The translations under genes and the position numbers were made by a program. From positions 1 to 64,000 of the forward strand of contig CAMJRR010000009.1 of NCBI GenBank assembly GCA_946408345.1: a DNA stretch of 64,000 bases. Reading direction: 5' to 3'. The stretch comes from an uncultured Bacteroidales bacterium. GTDB taxonomy: Bacteria > Bacteroidota > Bacteroidia > Bacteroidales > F082. Of this stretch, positions 15,391-22,642 are shown one piece after another. The first letter of the stretch is position 1. Every line of letters starts with the position of its first letter. The notes beneath the pieces are model-generated. The model made no database searches, was not told where the DNA came from, and was given only the letters and a program-made list of their open reading frames with translations.

Positions 15391-16941
15391 ATGACAGAGC
15401 AAGAAGTATTGAAACTACGAGACCATGGCGAAGTGACCAAGGTACAGTTCAAGGAACGCATCATTGATGCTTACGATGTGGGCTGCGAAATGGTAGCTTT
15501 CAGCAACACACATGGCGGACAGCTTGTGATAGGCATTAACGACAAAATGGGTGTAATCAACGCTCTTTCATATCAAGAGGTGCAGGAGACCACCAACTTG
15601 TTGGGCAACATCGCTTCAGAGAATGTTATCCCTAGCATATTGCTCGACATAGAGACGATAGCCGTGGAAGGTGGGCACTTGGTGATGGCTACCATCAAAG
15701 AAGGTCTCAATAAACCGTATCATGATAACAAAGGTATTGTGTGGGTAAAGAATGGAGCCGACAAACGGAGGGTGTTCGACAATGCTGAGCTGGCAGAGAT
15801 GATGAGTCAGTGCGGCAACTTTGCGCCAGACGAGGCTGCCGTGGCTGATGCCTCTATCAGCGACCTCGATGAACACTGCCTGAAGACCTATCTGCTGAAC
15901 CGCTTCGCGGTGGTGATGGCCCAGAAAGGCGTCAACGAACAGAACCTGCGCGACTACACCTTGGAGCAAATGACCCATTTTGTTGCAGGTGGTGTCAGCA
16001 TGGAAGGATTGATGCGAAACCTTCGCTTTATTCGTCCCGATGGAAAGCTTACGGTGGCCGCAATGCTGCTATTCGGAAAATATCCACAACGGTGGCTGCC
16101 AACCTACACCGCCAAGTGCATCTGTTATGTGGGAAATTCCGTTGGTGGCACCATGTTCCGCGACAAGGTGAAAGACGCCGACATGGAAGGTCATCTGTTG
16201 CACCAGTATGAGACTATCATGGCGTTTTTCACCCGTAACCTGCGCAACGTGCAAGTCGAAAAAGAGTTCAATTCGCAAGGCAAGTTAGAGATTTCGTATG
16301 CCGCGCTCGTTGAGTTTGTGGTCAACGCGTTGGTACACCGTTCGCTCAATTGGAAGGCTCCCATCCGTGTTTTCATCTTTGACAACAGGGTGGAGATTCA
16401 CAGCCCAGGAGAGTTGCCCAACGGCCTGACGGTGGACGACATTGTTAAAGGGACCTCTATGCCACGCAACCAGTTCCTGTTTACCAACGCCAACTACCTT
16501 TTGCCCTATACTGGCGCAGGAAGTGGCATTCTGAGAGCCTTGGAAGAGGGCCTTGAGGTGACGTTCAAGAACGAGGAAAGAATCCATGAATTTGTGATTA
16601 TCATCAAGAGAGAGACTGGAGCAAATAACCAAGAAGGTATCCAAGAAACGCACCAAGAAAGTGTCCAAGAAAGTAACCAAGAAGGTAACCAAGAAAGTAA
16701 CCAAGAAAGTAACCAAGAAAAAATTCGGAAATCTGCATTGACAAAGGCACAAAGGGATGTCGTGAATTACTGTTCCGTTCCGAGGACGGCACAAGAGATA
16801 TTGGCCAGATTGGGACTGTCCAATCAGTCTATCAATCGCAAAAGGCACATCCAGCATCTTGTTGATATGGGCGTTTTGGAAATGACCATTCCAGAAAAGC
16901 CCAACGACAGGAATCAGAAATACAGGAAAAGGAAAAAATAG
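15391..16941 (+). CDS. AlbA_2 (Schlafen-like) / HATPase_c_4 putative DNA-binding protein
   Basis: This is a 516-residue protein. The N-terminal AlbA_2 domain (about 10-125; VQFKERI, EMVAFSNTHGGQLVIGI, VWVKNGADKRRV) is followed by a helical middle and a RecG-like GHKL remnant (ALVEFVVNALVHRSLNW, VEIHSPGELPNGLT). A Gln/Glu/Asn/Ser linker encoded by eight 12-bp repeats then leads to a C-terminal winged helix (TAQEILARLGLSNQSI...). Proteins of this kind are usually called putative transcriptional regulators or ATP-dependent DNA helicase-like and are common in Bacteroidetes islands. It is transcribed opposite to the NurA-HerA operon from its own promoter, so membership of that system is doubtful. 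Confidence 0.85.
   Translation: MTEQEVLKLRDHGEVTKVQFKERIIDAYDVGCEMVAFSNTHGGQLVIGINDKMGVINALSYQEVQETTNLLGNIASENVIPSILLDIETIAVEGGHLVMATIKEGLNKPYHDNKGIVWVKNGADKRRVFDNAELAEMMSQCGNFAPDEAAVADASISDLDEHCLKTYLLNRFAVVMAQKGVNEQNLRDYTLEQMTHFVAGGVSMEGLMRNLRFIRPDGKLTVAAMLLFGKYPQRWLPTYTAKCICYVGNSVGGTMFRDKVKDADMEGHLLHQYETIMAFFTRNLRNVQVEKEFNSQGKLEISYAALVEFVVNALVHRSLNWKAPIRVFIFDNRVEIHSPGELPNGLTVDDIVKGTSMPRNQFLFTNANYLLPYTGAGSGILRALEEGLEVTFKNEERIHEFVIIIKRETGANNQEGIQETHQESVQESNQEGNQESNQESNQEKIRKSALTKAQRDVVNYCSVPRTAQEILARLGLSNQSINRKRHIQHLVDMGVLEMTIPEKPNDRNQKYRKRKK
16627..16722 (+). repeat. In-frame 12-bp tandem repeats (8 units) in the AlbA_2 gene
   Basis: Eight consecutive 12-bp units of the type AACCAAGAAAGT encode the four-residue repeat (N/S/T/I/V/H)QE(S/G/T). 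The last three units are almost identical, which suggests slippage-prone expansion and contraction that would keep the frame and change linker length. Confidence 0.85.
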
Positions 16942-16985
16942 ATGAGACTCGGTATTCGAGCGGATAGCCTTCGATGAACGAAGAG

Positions 16986-17052
16986 GAGCCTAATAAAACG
17001 ACTTTAAAAACGGAAAATCGAAATCGAAATGAAGAAAATCGGCGACAAATCA
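16986..17052. repeat. Repeat of the 14899-14965 gene fragment
   Basis: Same orientation as 14899-14965. The last 31 bp (17022-17052) are identical to 14935-14965, and the upstream half is diverged but alignable (GAGCCTAATAAA vs GAGCCTGATAAA). With the left copy it frames the AlbA_2 gene. Confidence 0.75.
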
Positions 17053-17123
17053 ATAACGATATGAAAAAATTCGGGCGAAACCCATTAGGATTCCGCCCGA
17101 TTCTGTTTTAATGTAAGACCCGC

Positions 17124-17705
17124 TTAAAAAGTTTCCGGCACCCTGTCGGCCCCTTCGTCAGCCTCGAAATAAGGCCGTTTTTCGAAGCCGAACATATTGG
17201 CAATCAAGTTGCCAGGAAACTTGCGGATGCTTTGGTTGTAAGCCTTGGCGGCTTCGTTGAAACGATTGCGTTCCGTCAGGATGCGGTTCTCGCAACCCGC
17301 TAATTGTGCCTGCAAGGTGAGGTATTCCTCATTGGCTTTCAGGTCGGGGTAGTTTTCTACGGAGACGATGAGGCGGTTCAGCGATTCGCCCAATTCGTCT
17401 TGTGCGGTTTGGAAGTCCTTCAGGTCGCTCTCGGTGTAGTTCTCGATGTTGACTATGGTGGAAGCGGCTTTCTGGGCACGGGCTTCCGTCACGGCTATCA
17501 AGGTGCCTTGCTCGTATTCCGAGTAATTCTTCACTAAGGCAACGAGATTAGGAACGAGGTCGGCACGGCGTTGGTAGACGTTCTCCACTTGTCCCCAAGC
17601 CGTGGTCATGGCTTCCTGTTTCTTCACGAACCCATTGTAGGCGCCAATGCCCCAAATGAGGATGATGCCCACAATGATGGCGATGATAATTCCTGTTTTC
17701 TTCAT
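17124..17705 (-). CDS. lemA: LemA family protein
   Basis: This 193-residue protein has one N-terminal membrane segment (GIIIAIIVGIILIWGIGAYN, 5-24) and the conserved LemA core (WGQVENVYQRRADLVPNLV, then SLNRLIVSVENYPDLKAN). LemA proteins are membrane-anchored coiled-helix proteins of unknown biochemical role. No TPM-domain partner gene follows here. Upstream lies repeat copy B. Confidence 0.93.
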   Translation of the reverse strand: MKKTGIIIAIIVGIILIWGIGAYNGFVKKQEAMTTAWGQVENVYQRRADLVPNLVALVKNYSEYEQGTLIAVTEARAQKAASTIVNIENYTESDLKDFQTAQDELGESLNRLIVSVENYPDLKANEEYLTLQAQLAGCENRILTERNRFNEAAKAYNQSIRKFPGNLIANMFGFEKRPYFEADEGADRVPETF

Positions 17706-17733
17706 AAGTAGTGTTTTCGTTGACTATGACCAG

Positions 17734-17808
17734 TGACTATGACCATGACCGCTTTGTTAAAGACTTTTGGCATTTATCTTATTTTAAAGCTGTCATGGTC
17801 ATTAGTCA
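17734..17808. repeat. Dispersed palindromic element, copy B
   Basis: The arms TGACTATGACCATGACCGCTTT (17734-17755) and AAAGCTGTCATGGTCATTAGTCA (17786-17808) are complementary apart from one indel and one mismatch. They correspond to the inner arms of copy A (308-382). It lies between lemA and pyrI on the minus strand. Confidence 0.7.
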
Positions 17809-17815
17809 TGGTAAA

Positions 17816-18283
17816 TCAGATGAATTCAAGTTTGTCCTGTGTGGTGTTCTTCTCGCAATAGTGGCAGTGCAGCTTGATGTTGCCTTGCGCGTCCTTGATG
17901 ACGGTGAACTTGGTCGGCACGTCATGCTCCTTGTTGGTGACGCAGTTGGGGTTGAAGCACTTCACTATGTGTTCGATGCTGTCCGGGATGGTCACGGTCT
18001 GCTTCCTGATGACCTCGAAGTCCTTGATTTCGATGATGGAGGCGGTGGGGGCGACGAGGGCGATCTTGTTCACGTCCTCGGGCTCGAAGTATTTATTGGA
18101 GACCTTGATGAAGCCCTTGGTGCCGTATTTCTTGCTCTCCACGTTGGTGCCGAAATACACGGGGTTGCTGACTTTCTCCAAGCCTAAGATCTTGACGACT
18201 TGGAACACTTTGTCGGCGGGGATATGGTCGATGACGGTGCCATTCTCAATGGCGCTCACGGTCAGTTCTTTTTTCTTTTCCAT
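17816..18283 (-). CDS. pyrI: Aspartate carbamoyltransferase regulatory subunit
   Basis: This 155-residue protein has the PyrI nucleotide-effector domain (GTVIDHIPADKVFQVVKIL, 15-33) and the zinc-binding domain with Cys109, Cys114, Cys140 and Cys143 (CFNPNC, CHYC). PyrI binds CTP/ATP/UTP and joins catalytic trimers into the allosteric c6r6 enzyme, so pyrimidine synthesis here should be feedback-regulated. It lies downstream of pyrB but is separated from it by a four-helix-bundle cassette, which is unusual for a pyrBI operon. Confidence 0.96.
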   Translation of the reverse strand: MEKKKELTVSAIENGTVIDHIPADKVFQVVKILGLEKVSNPVYFGTNVESKKYGTKGFIKVSNKYFEPEDVNKIALVAPTASIIEIKDFEVIRKQTVTIPDSIEHIVKCFNPNCVTNKEHDVPTKFTVIKDAQGNIKLHCHYCEKNTTQDKLEFI

Positions 18284-18796
18284 AGTTTTGAATTTAAGAT
18301 TTAAGATTTAAAGATTCAAAGATTTAAGATTCAAAATTCAAGATTCGTGATTCAACTATTTAGATTCATCTGGAGATTTGTATTTTGTTCCTTTCATTTC
18401 TGAACCTTGCAAATAATCGATGAAGCTGCTTATTGATTTAGAGATTTCTTCTGATTGGGTTTTTAACGCTTCAAATTGTTCTTCTGGCAAGAAACCATAG
18501 TCAAAAGCACGGTAGAGTTGGCTTCGTGATTCTCCACAAGAGCCTTTGGCAACATAAAGAAATTGTTTAAACTCTCCATTGCCATTTCTTTCGAAGCCTT
18601 CAGCTATGTTGTCCATAATCGAGCCTGAAGAAGCTCTGATTTGTGAACACAACCGAAACTCTTTTGAAAATTCACCTTCTTTGGAAGCCCAAAACACTTT
18701 TTTGGAGTAATCACGAGCTTCCTGCCAAATAGGTAAATCTTCAAACCTCTTGTAACTTGCCATAATTTTGAATTTTAAATTTTGAATTTTGAATTA
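18284..18796 (-). mobile_element. Four-helix-bundle cassette inserted between pyrB and pyrI
   Basis: The unit consists of AT-rich tandem repeats (18290-18352, type AGATTTAAAGATTCAA), the four-helix-bundle gene, and a second set (18764-18796, type AATTTTGAATTTTAAATT). The second set runs exactly to the pyrB stop codon and the first set almost to the pyrI start codon. The two repeat types are roughly inverted with respect to each other. The same two types, in the same order and without the gene, occur at 39125-39195. Calling it mobile is inference. Confidence 0.55.
18356..18763 (-). CDS. Four-helix-bundle protein (S23 / intervening-sequence type)
   Basis: This 135-residue protein carries the family motifs FEDLPIWQEARDYSKKVF (7-24), SSGSIMDNIAEGFERNGNG (46-64), FLYVAKGSCGESRSQL (67-82) and a C-terminal helix. 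The family was first seen as ORFs in 23S rRNA intervening sequences and now covers many stand-alone proteins of unknown role, often in variable regions. Here it interrupts the pyrB-pyrI pair and is flanked on both sides by low-complexity repeats. Confidence 0.9.
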   Translation of the reverse strand: MASYKRFEDLPIWQEARDYSKKVFWASKEGEFSKEFRLCSQIRASSGSIMDNIAEGFERNGNGEFKQFLYVAKGSCGESRSQLYRAFDYGFLPEEQFEALKTQSEEISKSISSFIDYLQGSEMKGTKYKSPDESK

Positions 18797-19714
18797 TTTC
18801 AACCCGAGTATGGATGCGATGAGTGCTTGACGGGCATACACGCCGTTTTGTGCCTGCTGGAAGTAATAGGCCTTCGGGTTGGCGTCGACGTCGACGTGGA
18901 TTTCGTTGACGCGCGGCAGCGGGTGCAGCACACGGCAGTTGGGCTTCGAGTTCTCCAGCATGGCGTTGCGCAGCACATAGGAGTTCTTCACCTTCTCGTA
19001 TTCCTCGGGGTCGGGGAAGCGTTCGCGTTGGATGCGGGTCATATAGATGATGTCGGAGTGGGGGATGGCGTCTTCCAGCTCGGTGTACTGGTGGTATTCG
19101 AGGTTGCGGTCTTTGATGTGCTGTTTCACCACGCTCGGTAGTTTCAGCTCGACAGGTGAGACGAGGTTGAACTTTGCGTTGAAGTGGCACATAGCCTCTA
19201 CGAGGCTGTGGACGGTGCGGCCGTATTTCAGGTCGCCGACGAGGGTGATTTCAAGGTTTTCAAGCGTGCCTTGTGTCTTGCGGATGCTGTAGAGGTCGAG
19301 CATGCATTGGGTGGGGTGTTGGTTGGCGCCGTCGCCCGCGTTGATGACCGGCACCTTCGACACCTCGGAGGCAAAACGAGCCGAGCCTTCGATGGGGTTG
19401 CGCATGACGATGAGGTCGGCATAGCTGGCCACCATAGTGATGGTGTCGGCGAGGGATTCGCCTTTTTGGATGCTCGTTCCGGCGGTGCTGCTGAAGCCGA
19501 TGACGTTGCCGCCCAAGAGTTGGATGGCGGTCTCGAAGCTTAGGCGCGTACGGGTGGAAGGCTCGAAGAAGAGCGAGGCGATGATGCGCCCGTTCAGCAG
19601 GTTCTGGTGCGGGTTTTTCTCGAAGTCCTCGGCGATGTCGAGGACATGGCAGATTTCCTCAGGCGTGTAGTCGCTGATGGAAATCAGGCTGCGGTTTTTC
19701 AGTGAAATTGACAT
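18794..19714 (-). CDS. pyrB: Aspartate carbamoyltransferase catalytic subunit
   Basis: This 306-residue protein has the usual length. It has the carbamoyl-phosphate motif [13 protein letters not shown] (49-61), the 80s loop GTSIQKGES with the catalytic Lys (about 84), HPTQ (133-136) and the aspartate-domain motifs [12 protein letters not shown] and HPLPRVNEI. It catalyses the committed step of pyrimidine synthesis, carbamoyl phosphate plus aspartate to carbamoyl-aspartate. The ATG is 4 nt after the stop of a 47-codon leader frame that overlaps a terminator hairpin, suggesting attenuation. Confidence 0.97.
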   Translation of the reverse strand: MSISLKNRSLISISDYTPEEICHVLDIAEDFEKNPHQNLLNGRIIASLFFEPSTRTRLSFETAIQLLGGNVIGFSSTAGTSIQKGESLADTITMVASYADLIVMRNPIEGSARFASEVSKVPVINAGDGANQHPTQCMLDLYSIRKTQGTLENLEITLVGDLKYGRTVHSLVEAMCHFNAKFNLVSPVELKLPSVVKQHIKDRNLEYHQYTELEDAIPHSDIIYMTRIQRERFPDPEEYEKVKNSYVLRNAMLENSKPNCRVLHPLPRVNEIHVDVDANPKAYYFQQAQNGVYARQALIASILGLK

Positions 19715-19718
19715 AGGC

Positions 19719-19862
19719 TTATCGATTTAGTTTGTTGATATTGGCAAAAAAAAGACGGTCGACAATGTGACCGTCAATATGAAAAAGTAGGAAATTCATT
19801 TTTGTGGAACCCGTTGATTCCGTGGTGATAATCTTTTCCGATGGCTTGTTTAAGTATCTCAT
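19719..19862 (-). CDS. Candidate pyrBI leader peptide
   Basis: A 47-codon frame with an ATG starts at 19862, directly downstream of a -7 box (19870-19877), and ends with TAA 4 nt before the pyrB ATG. It reads straight through the terminator hairpin and its U-run, which supplies a Leu-Phe-Phe stretch. This is the arrangement of the 44-codon leader of enteric pyrBI, where slow transcription at low UTP lets a ribosome catch up and melt the terminator. The amino-acid sequence is not obviously related to the enteric peptide. The ATG is very near the predicted transcript start. Inferred from layout. Confidence 0.5.
   Translation of the reverse strand: MRYLNKPSEKIITTESTGSTKMNFLLFHIDGHIVDRLFFANINKLNR
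19746..19775 (-). terminator. Attenuator-type terminator in the pyrB leader
   Basis: On the minus strand a 7-bp stem GACGGTC/GACCGTC with an 8-nt loop is followed by eight T residues, 32 nt before the pyrB ATG. It lies inside the leader frame. It could instead be the terminator of the upstream kinase gene, but that gene ends about 240 bp earlier. Confidence 0.75.
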
Positions 19863-19869
19863 CGGACTG

Positions 19870-19877
19870 CAAAGATA
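19870..19877 (-). promoter_or_regulatory. Predicted -7 box for pyrB
   Basis: TATCTTTG on the minus strand, 7 nt before the leader ATG. No TTTG at the -33 distance. The rest of the segment 19878-20016 is AT-rich with no gene. Confidence 0.5.
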
Positions 19878-20016
19878 GGAAAGTTTTCGGTTTGATGGTG
19901 AGTTTATGAAGAAAAAAGAAATAAAAAATGAATTACATTTTCTTCATAACGGGGCTTTCACAAGGTCAAAGACAATGGAATAATCGATACTAGCTTGTTT
20001 TCTGGTCGATCTTAGC

Positions 20017-20667
20017 TCATTTCACTATGAACGGATACTTCTTCCTGATGTTGTCGGCGAGAAACTGCGCCACGAGGTCGGTGGGGAACTGGGTGACGTT
20101 GAATACGAAGTCGTAGTTGCGGGCATCGTAACGCGACACGCCAGCGACAGTCTGCGTGTAGGTGTCGCGAGCCTCGTCGATTTTATCGATGCGCATGCTG
20201 GCAGCGTCTTCGTCCAAGGCGAACTTTTCCATGACGCGTTTCACACGGGCTTTCCTGTCGGCGATAAAGAAGATTCTCATGGCATAAGGATGATCTCTGA
20301 AGATATGGAAGCCGGAACGCCCGATGATGACGCACGACTCCTGCGAGGCCAGGTCACGAAGAATTTGCGACTCGGCAAGATAGATCTGTTGCGAGGTCAC
20401 CTCACGGTCTTCTTGCGGTGTGTATCCGCCCCGCCCAGCTGCACCGAACTGTTGATAGAACCGGCAGAACTCATTCCACCAGTTAGGTTTGGCAGCTTTG
20501 ATGCGCTGCATTTCCTCAACGGTCAGGTTGAATTTGTTGGTTAAAGTGTCAAGAATGGCCTTGTCGTAAACATTGACATTGAGCAGCTCGCCGAGCTTGT
20601 AGGCAATCTCTCTGCCACCCGAGCCGAACTCACGGTTGATGGCGATAACGAATTTCGGATTTTCCAT
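20017..20667 (-). CDS. Cytidylate kinase-like family protein
   Basis: This 216-residue P-loop protein starts FVIAINREFGSGGREIAYKL (6-25), where REFGSGGREI is the altered P-loop of the cytidylate-kinase-like family (Cytidylate_kin2). Further motifs are CVIIGRSGFHIF and FIADRKARVKRV (LID-region arginines). It probably phosphorylates a nucleoside monophosphate, but members of this family have not been clearly tied to one substrate. It is divergent from argS and has its own -7 box TAATTTTG at 20687-20694 (minus strand). Confidence 0.88.
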   Translation of the reverse strand: MENPKFVIAINREFGSGGREIAYKLGELLNVNVYDKAILDTLTNKFNLTVEEMQRIKAAKPNWWNEFCRFYQQFGAAGRGGYTPQEDREVTSQQIYLAESQILRDLASQESCVIIGRSGFHIFRDHPYAMRIFFIADRKARVKRVMEKFALDEDAASMRIDKIDEARDTYTQTVAGVSRYDARNYDFVFNVTQFPTDLVAQFLADNIRKKYPFIVK

Positions 20668-20777
20668 GATGCTTATATTGAGGTGGCAAAATTACAAAAT
20701 ATTTGCTTATAGAGAAAGAATGCGTTTTAAGTCGCAATTTTTCCTTGATTTTTGTTACACATTTGGGGCTTATTTAC

Positions 20778-20785
20778 TACTTTTG
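20778..20785 (+). promoter_or_regulatory. Predicted -7 box for argS
   Basis: TACTTTTG matches TAnnTTTG, 22 nt upstream of the argS ATG. The divergent kinase promoter is at 20687-20694. Confidence 0.55.
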
Positions 20786-20807
20786 CACCAATGTAATATA
20801 TTAGGTT

Positions 20808-22619
20808 ATGTTAGAACAAGTACTAAGAGATTTATTCATAAAGTCATTCAAAGCTTTATACGGACAGGAACCGCCTGTGCAGCAGGTGAATTTCCAGAAG
20901 ACGCGCCCTGAGTTTGAAGGCGACATGACCATCGTGGTGTTCCCCTTCGTGAAATTGGCGGGTCGCAATCCCGAACAATTAGCCAACGAGATGGGTGCCG
21001 AGATGATCAAGGAATCAGACATGATCGCCAAGTTTAATGTGGTGAAGGGTTTCCTTAACCTGCTGATTTCCGATAAGTTTTGGATGGATTTCTTCAAGAC
21101 CAACCACGAGAACCGTGAGTTTGGCCGAAAACCCGTTTCGGGCAAGAACGTGGTCATTGAGTATTCCTCACCTAATACGAACAAACCCTTGCATTTGGGG
21201 CATATCCGCAACAATCTTTTAGGTTGGAGTGTCTCTGAGATCATGAAGGCCAACGGCAAGAAGGTCGTGCGCGTCAATCTGGTCAACGACCGTGGCATCC
21301 ACATCTGCAAGAGCATGTTGGCTTGGCTGAAGTGGGGCAACGGCTGCACGCCCGAGTCGACGGGTAAGAAGGGCGACCACCTCATCGGCGACTTCTATGT
21401 GTTGTTCGACAAGAAGTTTAAGGAAGAGGTGAAATCCTTGTTGCCAGCCGATTACGACACCTTGGACGAGAAAGCCAAGGAAGAAGCCAAGGCCAAGGCC
21501 GAAGCTGAGTCCACCCTGATGCAGGAAGCCCGCGAGATGCTGGTGAAATGGGAAGCCAACGACCCCGAGGTGCGTCACCTGTGGGAGACCATGAACCAAT
21601 GGGTGTACGACGGCTTCGACGTGACCTACAGGCGCATGGGCGTGTCCTTTGAGAAGATTTACTATGAATCACAAACTTATTTGTTGGGTAAGGCACTGGT
21701 ACAAGAAGGTCTCGAAAAGGGTGTCCTTTATCGCCGCGACGACAACTCCGTGTGGTGCGACCTCCGCGATGAAGGCCTCGATGAGAAACTCTTGCTCCGT
21801 CGCGATGGTACCTCAGTTTATATGACTCAAGACCTCGGCACTGCCCAACTGCGTGTTAAGGAATACGACCCAGAGAAGTTGATTTATGTTGTAGGTAACG
21901 AACAGATCTACCACTTCGATGTGCTGAAGCGTGTGTTGGTGCGCCTCGGACGCGAGTGGGGTAACGACATTGAACATCTTTCATACGGCATGGTGGAACT
22001 GCCTAATGGTAAGATGAAGTCGCGTGAGGGCACTGTTGTTGATGCCGACGACCTCATGGACGAGATGGTGGCTACAGCCAAGGCTGTCTCCGACGAACTC
22101 GGTAAGGCCAAGGACCTCTCACCTGAGGAGGCGGACAAACTCTATCACACCATCGGCTTGGGTGCCTTGAAGTATTTCATCCTCAAGGTCGACCCGAAGA
22201 AGACCATGCTCTTCAACCCCGCTGAGTCCATCGACTTCAACGGCAATACGGGTCCGTTTGTGCAATATACCCACGCCCGTATCTGCTCGGTGCTGCGCAA
22301 GGCCGAAGAACAGGGCATTAAGCTCGAAAGTGAAGTGAAGGTTGCCGATTTGCAGCCCAAGGAAAAGGAAATCATTGTAATGATGTACGGCTGGCCGATG
22401 GTCTTGAACCAAGCCGCCGAGAACCGCAGCCCCGCGATGATTGCCAACTTCATCTTCGACCTCGCCAAGGAATTCAACCAGTTCTACCAAGAGTGCAGCA
22501 TCCTGAAGGAACCCGATGCCGACCGCCGTATGTTCCGCCTGCAGGTGTGCGACATGGTGGCTGCCTTGTTGCGCAATGCATCGGAATTGTTGGGCATTGG
22601 TATGCCGGAACGTATGTAA
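20808..22619 (+). CDS. argS: Arginine--tRNA ligase
   Basis: This 603-residue class I aminoacyl-tRNA synthetase has an N-terminal Add-1 domain and the HIGH motif as HLGH (129-132, in SSPNTNKPLHLGHIRNN). A KMSKS-like loop GKMKSREGT lies near residue 402. The C-terminal DALR anticodon-binding domain includes FVQYTHARICSVLRKAEEQG. It charges tRNA-Arg with arginine in the cytoplasm. Length and domain order are normal. Codon use is more GC-rich than in the defence island. The next gene starts 23 nt downstream. Confidence 0.98.
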   Translation: MLEQVLRDLFIKSFKALYGQEPPVQQVNFQKTRPEFEGDMTIVVFPFVKLAGRNPEQLANEMGAEMIKESDMIAKFNVVKGFLNLLISDKFWMDFFKTNHENREFGRKPVSGKNVVIEYSSPNTNKPLHLGHIRNNLLGWSVSEIMKANGKKVVRVNLVNDRGIHICKSMLAWLKWGNGCTPESTGKKGDHLIGDFYVLFDKKFKEEVKSLLPADYDTLDEKAKEEAKAKAEAESTLMQEAREMLVKWEANDPEVRHLWETMNQWVYDGFDVTYRRMGVSFEKIYYESQTYLLGKALVQEGLEKGVLYRRDDNSVWCDLRDEGLDEKLLLRRDGTSVYMTQDLGTAQLRVKEYDPEKLIYVVGNEQIYHFDVLKRVLVRLGREWGNDIEHLSYGMVELPNGKMKSREGTVVDADDLMDEMVATAKAVSDELGKAKDLSPEEADKLYHTIGLGALKYFILKVDPKKTMLFNPAESIDFNGNTGPFVQYTHARICSVLRKAEEQGIKLESEVKVADLQPKEKEIIVMMYGWPMVLNQAAENRSPAMIANFIFDLAKEFNQFYQECSILKEPDADRRMFRLQVCDMVAALLRNASELLGIGMPERM

Positions 22620-22642
22620 TTTAACGCTCAAATCTATTAAAT

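Noticed and set aside
16285..16857. Antisense frames over the AlbA_2 gene with Phe/Leu/Gly-rich repeats
   Set aside because: These are complementary readings of the 12-bp repeat array and have no start context.
17711..18311. Plus-strand frames opposite pyrI
   Set aside because: PyrI is certain on the minus strand; the opposite frames are composition effects.
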